DNA from: Polytrichum commune
Taxonomy: Eukaryota > Streptophyta > Polytrichopsida > Polytrichales > Polytrichaceae
Direction of reading: 5' to 3'
NCBI GenBank assembly: GCA_950295325.1
Contig: OX485804.1
Coordinates: 12,898,001-12,962,000, forward strand
DNA: 64,000 nt
A model generated the notes under the pieces. The model ran no database searches. It had not been told where the DNA came from and saw nothing but the letters and a program-made list of their open reading frames with translations. This document shows, piece by piece, positions 22,769-33,700 of the stretch (the stretch's first letter is position 1; each line of letters opens with the position of its first letter). The position numbers and the translations under genes were made by a program.

Positions 22769-24748
22769 CTGGTCAGCCCCTGAAAGAAGAGCCTGGGCTG
22801 TCCACTTTGCCAACTTGTTAGCATTGCTCTTCAATTCTGTGGCTAGGACCTGCAGATAACACACAAATTAGGAGGATACTTTCTTTTAAACTTTCCAAAG
22901 AAACTAGAACTGATTAGAGAAGCTATCAGAATGACATTTTCCCTTATCGAGTAAACAAGCATACACATAAACCAAACAGAGGACACAGTATTGAGAAAGC
23001 TGCAGAACTCACTGCTCCACGCTGATTTTCAATCTTTTGTCTCCAATCCACTCCTGTAATTCTTGAGTCAAACTCATTCAAAGCATTAATTGTCAACAAC
23101 ACCTCTGAGCCCTTGAGTTCTGCCACACTGTGAAGTTCACACCTTGCCACCAATGTGGTTTCCTGTACAATGAACACAAGCATAAGTGTGTATACATTTA
23201 TCACTTCCAACAGGCTCCAAGTTTTCAAAGTAATTGGAACAGAACAAGCTGCCTTTCCAGAGCGAGGAACAGATAAGAGAGATGTCATTTAAAACTCAAC
23301 TTTGTTCTGTAAATTAAGAACACAATTGCAACAGAATTCACTTTCTAAATACTTCAAGAATGCTGGCAATCTTTGAGGGACAGGTTCCTCACCTCATCCA
23401 ACTTCCACTTGCGGTACCGGTAGGCAACAGATGCAACTTCCTCGTTCTCTTAGGCAAATGGATTTGGCTCCTTGAATTCAAATTTCTTACCTTCCTGTAG
23501 TGGAACACATTAACCATACGGAAGTTAGCTCACATGCAGATGCAGGACAGAAGCTCCATCATAAATGACTGGATAAGGATAAAACCCAACCACCCACACG
23601 AAAATGTAAAAATCAACACAACATAACCTGCCCAATTGACCTGAACTGAAAATCTGGAAGAAGCCTGTCCTCTCACCATATTTGCAAAGATCTATGAATC
23701 TTTTGTCCTTCAGATAGTTCACTACAAACTTGAAAAGTGAGGGAAAACCTTTTGTAAAACTTGTTGAGTAAAACTTTGATTGATAAACGTTGCTTCCTAA
23801 CTCAAAGAGTGCATGGAGTTGATGCTGTCTTTCTCCTCAGGAATGGGCTCCTGTGCAGTCTCATATACCTACAGAGTAGAAGTTATAAGAATCATAAACC
23901 AATGAAACTTCACATCCTCAATTTTCAATGAAGAACTACTGTAAGAAGGTCAATTGACACATAATGCTTGCCAAAGAACAGCTCAACTTTAAATTTAAAA
24001 AATACCATGGGAGATGTCTTACTGTGAGAAGGTCAAATGAAGCATCACGCTTGTCAAAGAACAGCTTGTTGCCCACACGTTGAACAACAATATCCCATGA
24101 GTACATATATCGAGGTGAGCACATGAGAGTGGATAGAATAGCATCCGTAGCAAACACCGTACCAACATCCTCATTCTCCAACAACAATCGCCTGTCCCAT
24201 TCCATGACCACTCTGCAATTAGCATTTGGATCCACAAACAAAAACAAAAACAAAAAAACTGGCTAGATTCATTTCACAAAGACAACACTTCATAGAGTAA
24301 AAGCATTGTAGTAAAAAAATCATAAACAAATTGAGAACATTGATAAATGAGTCGCCTCCATTATAACACTTCAATTTATGCACAGATGTGAAATGTTGTA
24401 AATTCCTGGAGAAAGCCTAGTGAAAAACAAGTGACTCTGAATTGGTTCAGCAGGAGCACACCTAATAACAAGATCATCGGTGGTGGTGACCTTGTAGAAT
24501 TGCCGATTCTCAAACCTCTCCGAGGGTTTCTCTGTCTGTTAACAACAATCACCCAACCAGATCAGCATCTTTAATATTAACATCATTGAAACTTGTCACC
24601 TATAACTGAAACTAACTACAGTAAACCAGATGAAACATCAAAACCGCAGATGTATGAGCCAGTTTATGAAGGTTTGTATACCTTTGGTGTCATACGATCA
24701 TAAGCCTTATCATAGTACTCTAGTGTTCCACATGTTGTACGCAACCAT
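22769..24748 (-). pseudogene. eIF3 subunit D pseudogene (unprocessed, truncated at both ends)
   Basis: Seven exons in order on the minus strand: about 24748-24682 ('LEYYDKAYDRMTPK'), 24535-24462 ('FYKVTTTDDLVIR'), 24212-24023 ('[11 protein letters not shown]', '[20 protein letters not shown]'), 23868 to about 23745 ('YETAQEPIPEEKDSIN'), 23494-23393 ('VASVAYRYRKWKLDE'), 23162-23013 ('GVDWRQK') and 22849-22769 ('[20 protein letters not shown]'). These match the middle of eIF3d, the cap-binding subunit of initiation factor 3. Introns with GT-AG borders are kept, so this is a duplicated rather than a retrocopied gene. Two in-frame stops are seen: TAG at 23799-23797 and TAA at 23452-23450. The N-terminal and C-terminal exons are missing. 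It lies between the two large repeat blocks, which suggests it was cut by their duplication. Confidence 0.88.
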
Positions 24749-24960
24749 AAAATATCAAAAAGTAAGAAGGCTGTACATTGAAGAAACTATTACCCCATCA
24801 ACATTGTTGCATCATAATCCATAAAGACAAGTATTGCCATTGTAGCCCAACAAAACTACACCAACAAAATGCACAGATCTGCAGTTGCAAGAAACAACCA
24901 GCACATGCAGTATGAAACATGGATGACTTAAGTCACAGGTATCTCAGATGCATAATGCAT

Positions 24961-25750
24961 AAATTGATACCCTTGCCTCGAGCACTTAGAATGTACAACT
25001 ACTGAGGCGCCAATTGCATACCGAAAAGAGAAGGGGAACAGAATGAGACCTCAAGATAATCTCTAAATAAACCGAACCCAACACTCCAAAAATGCATGGA
25101 TATTGATTTTGAGCTCCAGAAAATATAGTAGCACGAAGCTAAGTCTTGCAGGTCTGGGAAAAAACTCTCACTGAGTTAAAGGAAGTTAGTCTATCCACAG
25201 GGCCAATACCTTACAAAGGAATTTTAGAAGATAAACTCTATACTAACAAGGTTCAACACTGAAATGTGCCAAGAAATTGACAGCCTTGCTTCGAGCACCG
25301 AAAAGTACAATCACCGAGGTGGAATATGAATTCTCGATCAACAAGACAAGGGGAACACAATGACAGAGAGTTCTTGTTAGAATCAAGTTCAATCACCTAA
25401 CATCAATTACAGCCTATCGTCGTACTCTCTTCCGATATTCGACGATGTCGATCCGGAAGCCTTAAAGTCTCACAATGTTGGAAGTGCTTTACATAAGAGA
25501 AAAAAATCCAACATAGTTCACAAAGAATATTTGCCAGTCACTCCAAGATCGCGCAAGAGGCAGAGGAATAGCACACCGTGGCCGCAGGGTGAAGCGGAAC
25601 GACGATGGGTGAGGGAAAAGTGCAGACATCGGCGAGCACGACAAAGGCAGAGTGCACAAGGAGAGTCCGGGTTTCCCCACAGTTGGGTATAGTTTATACC
25701 CGCTGAATGAAGGCTCTGTCCGCTGGTTCTCTCAACGCTTTCAGTTCTGT
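24961..25750 (+). repeat. segmental duplicate block, copy 2 (matches 19732-20520)
   Basis: Nearly identical to the block at 19732. It runs into a longer form of the family P repeat. It is not followed by a Dof-like gene; the third P copy with a gene is at 27160. Confidence 0.9.
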
Positions 25751-26035
25751 CTGATGGACGGCGTTCAGAAGTCGCCGTAATGAGGTTCGCGTTGGCGGCC
25801 AGGAATGGCAATCCAAGTACGAGCACTGGTTGGTGGGAATCCTAATCTCGTTCCCTCATTCTCATTCATGAGGACGGATGAAGTGGACGGATGAAATCGT
25901 GACGCGACCTCATCCACCTGTCACATCATTAAGTTACTTGTACCGGAAGTCTTCCCAAGTGTACTTACTAGTAAAAGTACACCAAATATGATATTTAGTG
26001 TGATTTACTATTTATATTTACACGGTGCTATATCT
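25460..26035 (+). repeat. family P promoter-like repeat, gene-less copy
   Basis: Its closest relative in the window is the inverted copy at 9600-10240. Both keep the segment with 'ccgtaatgaggttcgcg' that the gene-bearing copies have lost. The palindrome GGGTATA-GTT-TATACCC is perfect here (25684-25700). The right end merges into the MITE at 25975. Confidence 0.7.
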
Positions 26036-26198
26036 TTTTACTATTGAAAATTTTTGTACCAAGTGAAGTAGTCAATGTTCTATAATGTCCAAACTACCAA
26101 CTTAACATTTGTTGGTAAAATATGAGATTTACAATAAATAGATAAAGCATTGCGTAATTTCAAATAGTAAGTCACACTAAATATCTTATTTAGTGTAG
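25975..26198. mobile_element. short MITE with long inverted termini
   Basis: The ends are inverted copies of 'gatatttagtgtgatttact' (left) and its relative on the right, followed by AT-rich sequence with 'accaagtgaag' and 'aaagcattgcgtaattt'. Related elements lie at 56543-56763 and 58990-59212. It has no coding capacity. Confidence 0.7.
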
Positions 26199-27159
26199 TT
26201 AGGCCGCCCACACATACTAGTGGTGGGCAACACTGAACGGGTGAACCCCGTTCATTGCCTCCAATAAGTGTGGGCCTATGTCCGGGGAGAATCAGTGGTT
26301 AGTTGCAAATGAACTGGTTGACTTTGAGAAGTAACCAAGTTGAAGTTCAAAACTTCAAGATTTTTACCGATCATTTTTGAGGAATCTATAGTATATATCT
26401 CAAATAAAGTAAGAAACTTTGGAAGATGTCAACATGGCTTGTTAAGACCTGCTTATTTTAAGTACCTTATCTTAGGCACATGCGCTAGTGGAACAAAAAG
26501 GGAGGAACAGGAAATGATGAGGAATATAAGTTGTTTCATAATATTATTTCATGGAAATAGTTAGTTACATGACCCCAAAGAGATAAGCAAGTCAAACTCC
26601 TTACTTGTATGGTAAAGGCTCCTCAATTTGAGCATCAATATATCTTATTTTGCATACAAATGCACACACGAAACAATTAACTCAATGGCACCCAAAAATG
26701 ATAGTAAGTGGTGTGAGATAACACCTATCTGGCCAATCATTGCATCCCACATATCACTGCATCCTTTTCAGGCCACCACTTTTACAATTAGTCATTTTTG
26801 GTCCACAAAAGCATCATTCTACCCCTACTCTAGTGCATCAGCAGTGGTCATTCATCGTTTTTTATTTTTGAACCTTACGTTAGAATGATGAACAAGTTAA
26901 GTTTTGAGAAATAACTGGTTCAACAAGACCTCACGAAGCTTATTGATCATTCTAGAGGAATATAGAGAATATACCTCACATTAATAAAGAAAAAACTGAA
27001 AGCTCATGCAACATGTAACCAATCGGACTTGGAAAGAATAAGATTTTTACCAATCATGCCAATTTATAGAGGGATATATATTTTTGTGGCCTCTATGTAA
27101 ACCCACCCATTGCAAAGGTGACATTGTAGTAAATTGTCTCGCACAAAATCATCTAGTAG
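26199..27159. other. intergenic DNA between repeat copies
   Basis: About 960 bp, AT-rich, with no supported gene. Part of it ('taaccggttggacttgg'-like text near 27010) resembles sequence around 56930, so it is probably further repeat debris. The small frames (26340-26564 and 26628-26888) look random. Confidence 0.4.
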
Positions 27160-27560
27160 CTTTAAAGTCTCACAATGTAGGAAGTGCTTTACACAAGGGA
27201 AAAAAATCCAACATAGTTCACAAAGAATGTTTGCCAGTCATTCCAAGATTGCGCAAGAGGCAGAGGAATAGCACACTGTGGCCGCAGGGTGAAGCGGAAC
27301 GGCGATGGGTGAGGATAAAGGCAGAGAATCCAGGTTTCCCGACCGTTGGGTATAGTTTATATCCGCTAAACGAAGGCTCTGTCCGCTGGTTCTCTCAACG
27401 CTTTCAGTTCTGTCTAATGGACGGAAAAGCAAAAGTAAAAGTAGAAGTACACTGCAGTCAGGACATCCTGAGCACTGGTTGGTGGGAATCCTAATCTCGT
27501 TCCCCCATTCTCGTTCATAAGGATGGATGAAGTAGACGGATAAAGTGGACGGATGATATC
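27160..27560 (+). repeat. family P promoter-like repeat, upstream of Dof-like gene 2
   Basis: This is the left part of the second duplicated gene unit. It aligns with 20232-20640, lacks about 30 bp of the GC-rich core ('ggcgatgggtgaggataaag'), and keeps the AAAG-rich run and the TATA-like palindrome (27347-27363). Confidence 0.7.
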
Positions 27561-27680
27561 GTGACGCAACCTCATCCTCCTGTCACATCATTAACTCACC
27601 TCATCCCTCCACGTGTCCTTACAAGTAACAGTAAAAGTAGAAGTACACTGCAGTCAGGACATTATATAAACCATTCCCGA
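27424..27680 (+). promoter_or_regulatory. promoter of Dof-like gene 2: AAAG clusters and TATA box
   Basis: AAAG clusters lie at 27424-27446 and 27621-27646, and the TATA box (ttatataaa) at 27662-27670. Layout and sequence match the promoter of copy 1, and the TATA-to-ATG distance is again about 210 bp. Confidence 0.55.
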
Positions 27681-27875
27681 CACCGATTCTTATTTGTTTT
27701 CTTTTTATTCTCCACATTCTCTACAGTGTGCACATCCCAGTTGCCGCTACAAGGAGAATATTGTTTGCGTGAAGCCCGTCAGAGGTATCAGATTTACAAG
27801 TTCTTTGAAAATATTACAGGCTGGTGATAATAATTCTTCCATATTAAGTGACTCAAAAAGAAATTTGACGAGAAG

Positions 27876-28982
27876 ATGGATATTCAATTGTTGCCGGGGA
27901 ATGTTTCGAACGGGTTTAATCCCTCGGAACAGTTTGAAAGAGCGAAGGACGAAGTGGTTGCACCAGGTCCATGCACCGCATTCTTCGTCCACTCTGTGCA
28001 AAGCAATGGCCAAGCTTACACAAACATCACTGATCAAAGTGAGCTACATGATCAAACATTCCTCGACGAGGAAGAAACAAAGTTGTTTCACGTGTTGTTT
28101 GACGACGCTCAAACAAGTGAAGCCGACTCTATTGGAAGCAATCGCCAAGCCTACACAAACATCGGTGATCAAAGTGAGCAATTCGACCAAACATTCTTCC
28201 ACCTAGATCAATCGGCGATTGCCATGCTCCAAAATGGAAACGTTCAAACCAATGAAGCCGAGTTTATGGCAGGCAACGGCCATGCTTCCACGAATACCGG
28301 TGATCAAAGTGAGCACTATGACATCAAAACGTTCCAGGATCTAGATGAAACAAATCTAGACCAAGAGTTGTTTGCCATGCTTGACAATGACGAGGCTCAA
28401 ACCAATGAAGCTCATGTGCAAACAAATTGCACTCAAAAGAAGACGAGGAAGAGGACAGCAATAGAACCTGCCCTCTACGTGGACGTCATCAAGACATGCA
28501 CAGCATGCTCATCGAATGAGGTTCAATTCAAATACCTCAACAACAATAAGTTGACGCAACCACGATACAAATGCTTGGCGTGTAAGAAGTTGTTCGTGCA
28601 CAATCCCATTTCCAAAAGGCCAAAGCATCCGCAGGGTTACAAGAAATTGCGTGAATCAGAGGCTCTCCAAAACGCCGTCAAAGTGTGTCCAAACCCAAAG
28701 TGCAGGAAAGTGGGGTTCGCCAAGTTCTTATATTATAACAATAAGAACTTGTCGCAACCACGATATAAATGTCGAGCATGTGGTGTAAGCTTCCAATATG
28801 AAGGCCAATTTGCCAATTGCGAAGAGTTACAAGAACATGCTCACATGGTGGAGCCCAACGAAACGTCTACAGTTACCAACACAATTGTTGGCCAAGAGGC
28901 CTTTCCCACTAAAGTTTCTCAACATGACTTGAAGATGCAAGAGTTTATCCACTTTCTAGAACATGAACTCCTAGAAACTTAG
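27876..28982 (+). CDS. tandem Dof-like zinc-finger protein, copy 2 (368 aa)
   Basis: An intronless paralogue of the gene at 20980, nearly identical outside one difference: it has a single copy of the N-terminal module of about 117 residues (485 minus 368). Fingers are at C208/C211/C233/C236 and C271/C276/C299/C302, with all eight cysteines and both 'QPRYKC' motifs intact. The acidic N-terminus and the basic 'KKTRKR' run are also kept. Both copies stay open from end to end and most changes visible by eye are conservative, which argues that both code for protein. The single-module form is probably ancestral, with copy 1 expanded by an in-frame 351-bp duplication. The role is unknown; a nuclear DNA-binding or regulatory role is inferred from the fingers. 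Confidence 0.8.
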   Translation: MDIQLLPGNVSNGFNPSEQFERAKDEVVAPGPCTAFFVHSVQSNGQAYTNITDQSELHDQTFLDEEETKLFHVLFDDAQTSEADSIGSNRQAYTNIGDQSEQFDQTFFHLDQSAIAMLQNGNVQTNEAEFMAGNGHASTNTGDQSEHYDIKTFQDLDETNLDQELFAMLDNDEAQTNEAHVQTNCTQKKTRKRTAIEPALYVDVIKTCTACSSNEVQFKYLNNNKLTQPRYKCLACKKLFVHNPISKRPKHPQGYKKLRESEALQNAVKVCPNPKCRKVGFAKFLYYNNKNLSQPRYKCRACGVSFQYEGQFANCEELQEHAHMVEPNETSTVTNTIVGQEAFPTKVSQHDLKMQEFIHFLEHELLET

Positions 28983-30701
28983 TTTTGATGGCACGAGCAA
29001 GTTGGTTTCATTTAGTATAATTTATGATAGCAATACATTATCGATTGCAACGAATGGGTCGTCTCTGCCAAAATGGCATGTACTGATAAAGATCTATTTA
29101 ATATTAAATGGCCATTGAAACGGCGCCAATATCACACAAATTGTCCATCTATTTGCATTCTAGAGCATGAGGATAGTTTGCGTGCTTACATGCAAACAGA
29201 GATAACTAGTATGTTAATGTTTTTACTCTGTCGTGGTGCTTTAGTGACTTTGACAAGCGTAGGACGACCAAAATGCACTCTGGAAGTCACAGTTTCTGCA
29301 CAGTATACTTTGCCATTGAAGCTCCCTAGGTTGAGAAATAATGCAGAACAAGCTCCTCATTCCACACAGCCTCACAAAAATATCCGTCTGTAGCTAGGTT
29401 TGAGAGATGGTTGAAAATCAACCGACACCAAGTTGCACGCCTATTTCATCAATTAAAAGAGTCAAAAGGAAAATTGAGGAATGAGCCTCTTCTTTCTTAT
29501 TTCCAATAGGTTAAACAGTGGGCAAATTTGTTTCATGTAATCTTCGTGTGAAAAGCACACAGCAGGATTGTGGATCAGCTTCATTGATATGTTGCTGGAG
29601 CGAAATTGCAACAATAGAGTTTTATATCTATATATATCAAAAGTGCAACATCAGACCACTTTGCATTTGCTACGTTGAAATTTGGCCAACAGGTTAAATT
29701 AGTGCATGCATGCATATGTTACAATTATTAAAAATAGGAATCTGTCTTTCAATCTAGAGAAAAAGTGAACCTGAATTTGGGGTGCTTCTTTGCACAAATG
29801 CCCCTGTATTGAATACACTACAAGTTAACAAAAATGCAAGTATCTTTGATCACAAATTATCAAGCTATTCTGTTTGCATTATACAAATTCAACATTGTTG
29901 TGCTCAGATTCAATACTTTAAAGTAAAGGCCAGAACCTGGATGCAAATCCAATAGAAGAGCATTGAAGTGTAGCAAAATATGGGTGCTTAATGCACACAG
30001 AAAAAGTTGTAGAACGTCTTTGGATCCAACATCAGATGTTACCTGGCCCATTAAATATCCTTATAGGTAGTTATCATAACCACTTGAAACTCTATCTTCT
30101 TGGCCAAACAATCTACTTCTTTCGCAAATTCGGACATGCTGTAAGGACAACATCTAAACACTGGGATCACATTTCTGCTAAGTTGTAGGCTAGTGAACAA
30201 CAATGAATGTTGATGACTTCCCACCCAGAGCTTATCTCATTGCTCCCTGTACCACCAGCGCTATTACATGGTTTGAAGAGCTCAATACCTTGACCCTTAC
30301 AAATACCCAAGTCCTCACAGGAAGCTTTATGTATCTCAACAGGACCATCACGATTACTCTAATGAACTAACTTAGCTCATCGGCTCTTCTCTGGACATGA
30401 AAGTAATGAAGACCTGGTCCAGTATTCAGTTCCACTTGTTCGATGCACCCCAGATTGATGCATCTGAAAACAATAGATGCCTTGATGCCTTGTTAATCTT
30501 TATTCATGACCTCCAGCCTGTCGAATTCCTCTTTGAGTGGGATTGATGCAAAAGAAAGTTGGCTATAACTGATGTTTTCCATTACATCCACAATGAGAGC
30601 ATAAATTGCATTTATATGAGGTCCCTAAAAGAAATGGCCAGAGGACACAATCCTGTTGAGAAAATCATAAATTCGAAGGTCACAATGGTGAATATCTGAA
30701 G
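28983..30701. other. 3' flank of Dof-like gene 2 and spacer to NERD1
   Basis: Similarity to the copy 1 flank ends near 29168. The rest has no supported gene. At 30203-30370 a plus-strand frame opens with 'DDFPPRAYLIAPCTTSAITWFEELNTL' and then stops. I do not recognise it and it may be a decayed coding fragment. The sequence just above 30702 is probably the 3' untranslated region of the minus-strand NERD1 gene. Confidence 0.4.
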
Positions 30702-33700
30702 TTAGGTTCTTGACAATTGAGATAAATCTCCACTTCGACGGTCCTGTAGCCGCTGCTTGCCCTTTCCAGAACCTATATTCTGAGTAAGGAAAATTACTGC
30801 CATCACTACTATCAAAATCCCCAAAAGGGTACTGAACAATATCGCCCCTGGTTGCCGCGTCTGTACATAGCCAAAAACCGCGTGCTGCGTGAGAAGGATG
30901 AGGTCATTCAAACCGTCCCCAGAAAAGTCTGCAGACAAAAGGGGTGCAATTGGTGGGGAAGGGAGAGAAATGGTGGTCAGTCGGTCACCATTGGGAGAAA
31001 GAACAACGGCTTCAACTTCACCCGCTACAAGAATGGCTTCAAGAGGACCATATTTCCTCAAATGGATGGCTTCTAAAGTGGGAATAATTTTTTGGGAGGA
31101 AACGCCCATAAATGCTGGTGGATTGGACCAGCTTGCTCCAGTAATGAGTTGCCATCTCCTCCTTGCTTCCTGTCCTCCTGATTTTCCAGGTTCCCTCTTG
31201 AACGAGAACGAAGTGACCTACACAAGAAATGTTTTTGAGAAGATAAGTGACTATCAAGAAGTAAAACACATGATGCTTGTCTGATATGTCTCTTTAATAA
31301 AAGTAACATGACTCTCCTGACGATGGAGTTATCCCCCAAAGTCCCTCAAAGAGGGACCAAACTCCTTGACAGACTTTAGCTTACAAGTTTGTTAGAGTGT
31401 CTTCTGTCAGAAGACTTGGATGAAAATCTTGGGCCTCTTCTTTGTTTTAAAAAAAATTGAGAGAGCTTTAGGATCTAAATAGGGTCTGACCCATAAGTCC
31501 CCCACCCTAAATTCCAGCTCGGCTTATGCAAGGCTGGCTAACAGAACGTTGAGAAGATAAATGACTGCCAAGAAGTATAGCACAAGATGGTTATCTTAAA
31601 CCTCTCTTCAGTAAAACTAACATGACTTCCTGACGACAGAAATATCCACAAGGTCCTTCAAAGAGAGACCAAGCTCTTTAAGAGACTTTTTTTCTTCAGA
31701 GATTGTTAGAGCGTCCTGTGTTGGAGCCTACTTTTGAAGTATGGTGGAACTCTTGAACCTCCACTTTAAATCTGAAAAAGTTTGAGAGAACTTCAGGATC
31801 TTAAATAGGTCTGACCCATGGGACCTGCCTTTCATCCCGGCTCAGCCTGTGCAAGGCTTGCTTGGACCACTGAACCTTACATGACATGCTAGAAAGCTGG
31901 TTTCTTATGGCCCGGTCGCACTCTTTTAGCATATTAATATTAAGCCTTAAGACCACTTGGGTGACTTCACAGGTATGCTCTCAAACTCACCTTGTAGCCA
32001 ACTCGCCTGGAGTTTGATCCAAAGACTTTACAGATAGGTCAAATATCATAAGGAATCCTAGAGTTTCAAGGTTCTTACCTCGCCACGGCTATTGAAAAAT
32101 ACAACATCACTGCCACCGTTTTTTACTCGATGACGTTCACTTGGACGGGGTAGCAACACTGGGGTGGCGACTTCTAAAGGTGAAGCACTCTCGGCACTGC
32201 GACCAAAAGCCCGTGAACCAATAAATTCTGCCTGAGAAAATGACAAAAATGGCGAGTGACGGCATATTGTGGAATTGAACAGGAGCTCCTTCACGGGTAC
32301 ACCAGAGGTCACAACTGCCCAGCAGGGCTTTATAGCTTCTGTCATCCCTTTGGGTACTACTCTCTCTGCTCCGTGCCCACCAACAGCCTGCACAGTAAAC
32401 AGTACAACACGTCACATTACTAATCAACAAAGTAGAATTTATTCTATCTATCCACAAAATTCTAAAACAATTAAGCTTGCAAATTGATGGTAGTCATCCA
32501 TGTCCAATCATTGGAGCCCGTTACCAGACTTTAACCAGTTAAAATAAGAGACTGGTTTTACACGGTTAATAACCGGTTAACTGGTATTCTCCCTAAATGT
32601 GCTACCCCTGGTTAACTCTTCAATAGCTCCAGTTTGGTAATTCTTATGTGCGGCATGGCCCTAAGTAGGGTGCATTATCAATATCTTCCAGCAAGGTTCC
32701 ATGTGCTTCACAAGCAAATTAAAAATCATCTCAGATATATAATTTACCGACCAAGGTCGTATGTCATCAAAGTGCAACACCTTAGTAGATTGCATGACTT
32801 CCAAAGAGTACAGTAAAGCATCTTCAACTTTGTTTGACATGGTCCTACATAATGAACAATGACATATTCCAGTACTCTAGTAACGGGAGAAGAATGCTGC
32901 AGGAGGGCTTACCTGGACGTGATCTAATACACCGTCCCCATTAACATCTGCATGTAATCCTCCTTCCAAAAGTAAGAGCTACATGTACAAATGCCAAACA
33001 ATATTTCGTTCAGATGGTCAGCGGAAATGCTTGTTGCGCAAAAGGAAAGGAAAGGACTCCCATTATCCTCTGAGATGAAGCATAAACAATTTAACAACGC
33101 AGTCTTACCATGAAAATGTTGAAACCCCAACTGTGGCAACAAGACCTAAAACAAAATGTGCATTTCAACAAGCCAAATGACAATAGTTGCAGCAAGGCTG
33201 AGGAACTCAGTCACCTTGCAGACTGTGCGGCCAGTTGCCAAATGAACAGCTTCTATACCTTCCTTAAGATGCGCAACAACAACATTTGGCACCCACCAGT
33301 GGGAAGTGTAGTTTGTAATCATAGGCACATACTGCAACGCTTGCTGCAAGTTTTCAAATCAAGAACCATGTCAATGACTGCACTGCATTGCCTGTCATCA
33401 CAACATGATTATGATAGCCTTCACGGTTGCTCTCGGCAATGTGAGAACAGAAATGTAATGAGGATGCTGTACACTTGCCTTCTGGTAACAAAAGTAATGT
33501 ATTACCACATGCAATTTTCTGGTTTATTTTGGTCACAAAAAGGTGATGAATATTGTATGAAAGTGACATCACACACCCAAATTAAATGAGTTCAAAAGAA
33601 AGTCACTGATACCTTCCTAGGTTTTGAACCTACAGCAAGCTCAGCAGCCTTCCCAAGCACACCTGACACCTTGTTGCCTACATCTTTTCCAGGCACATGA

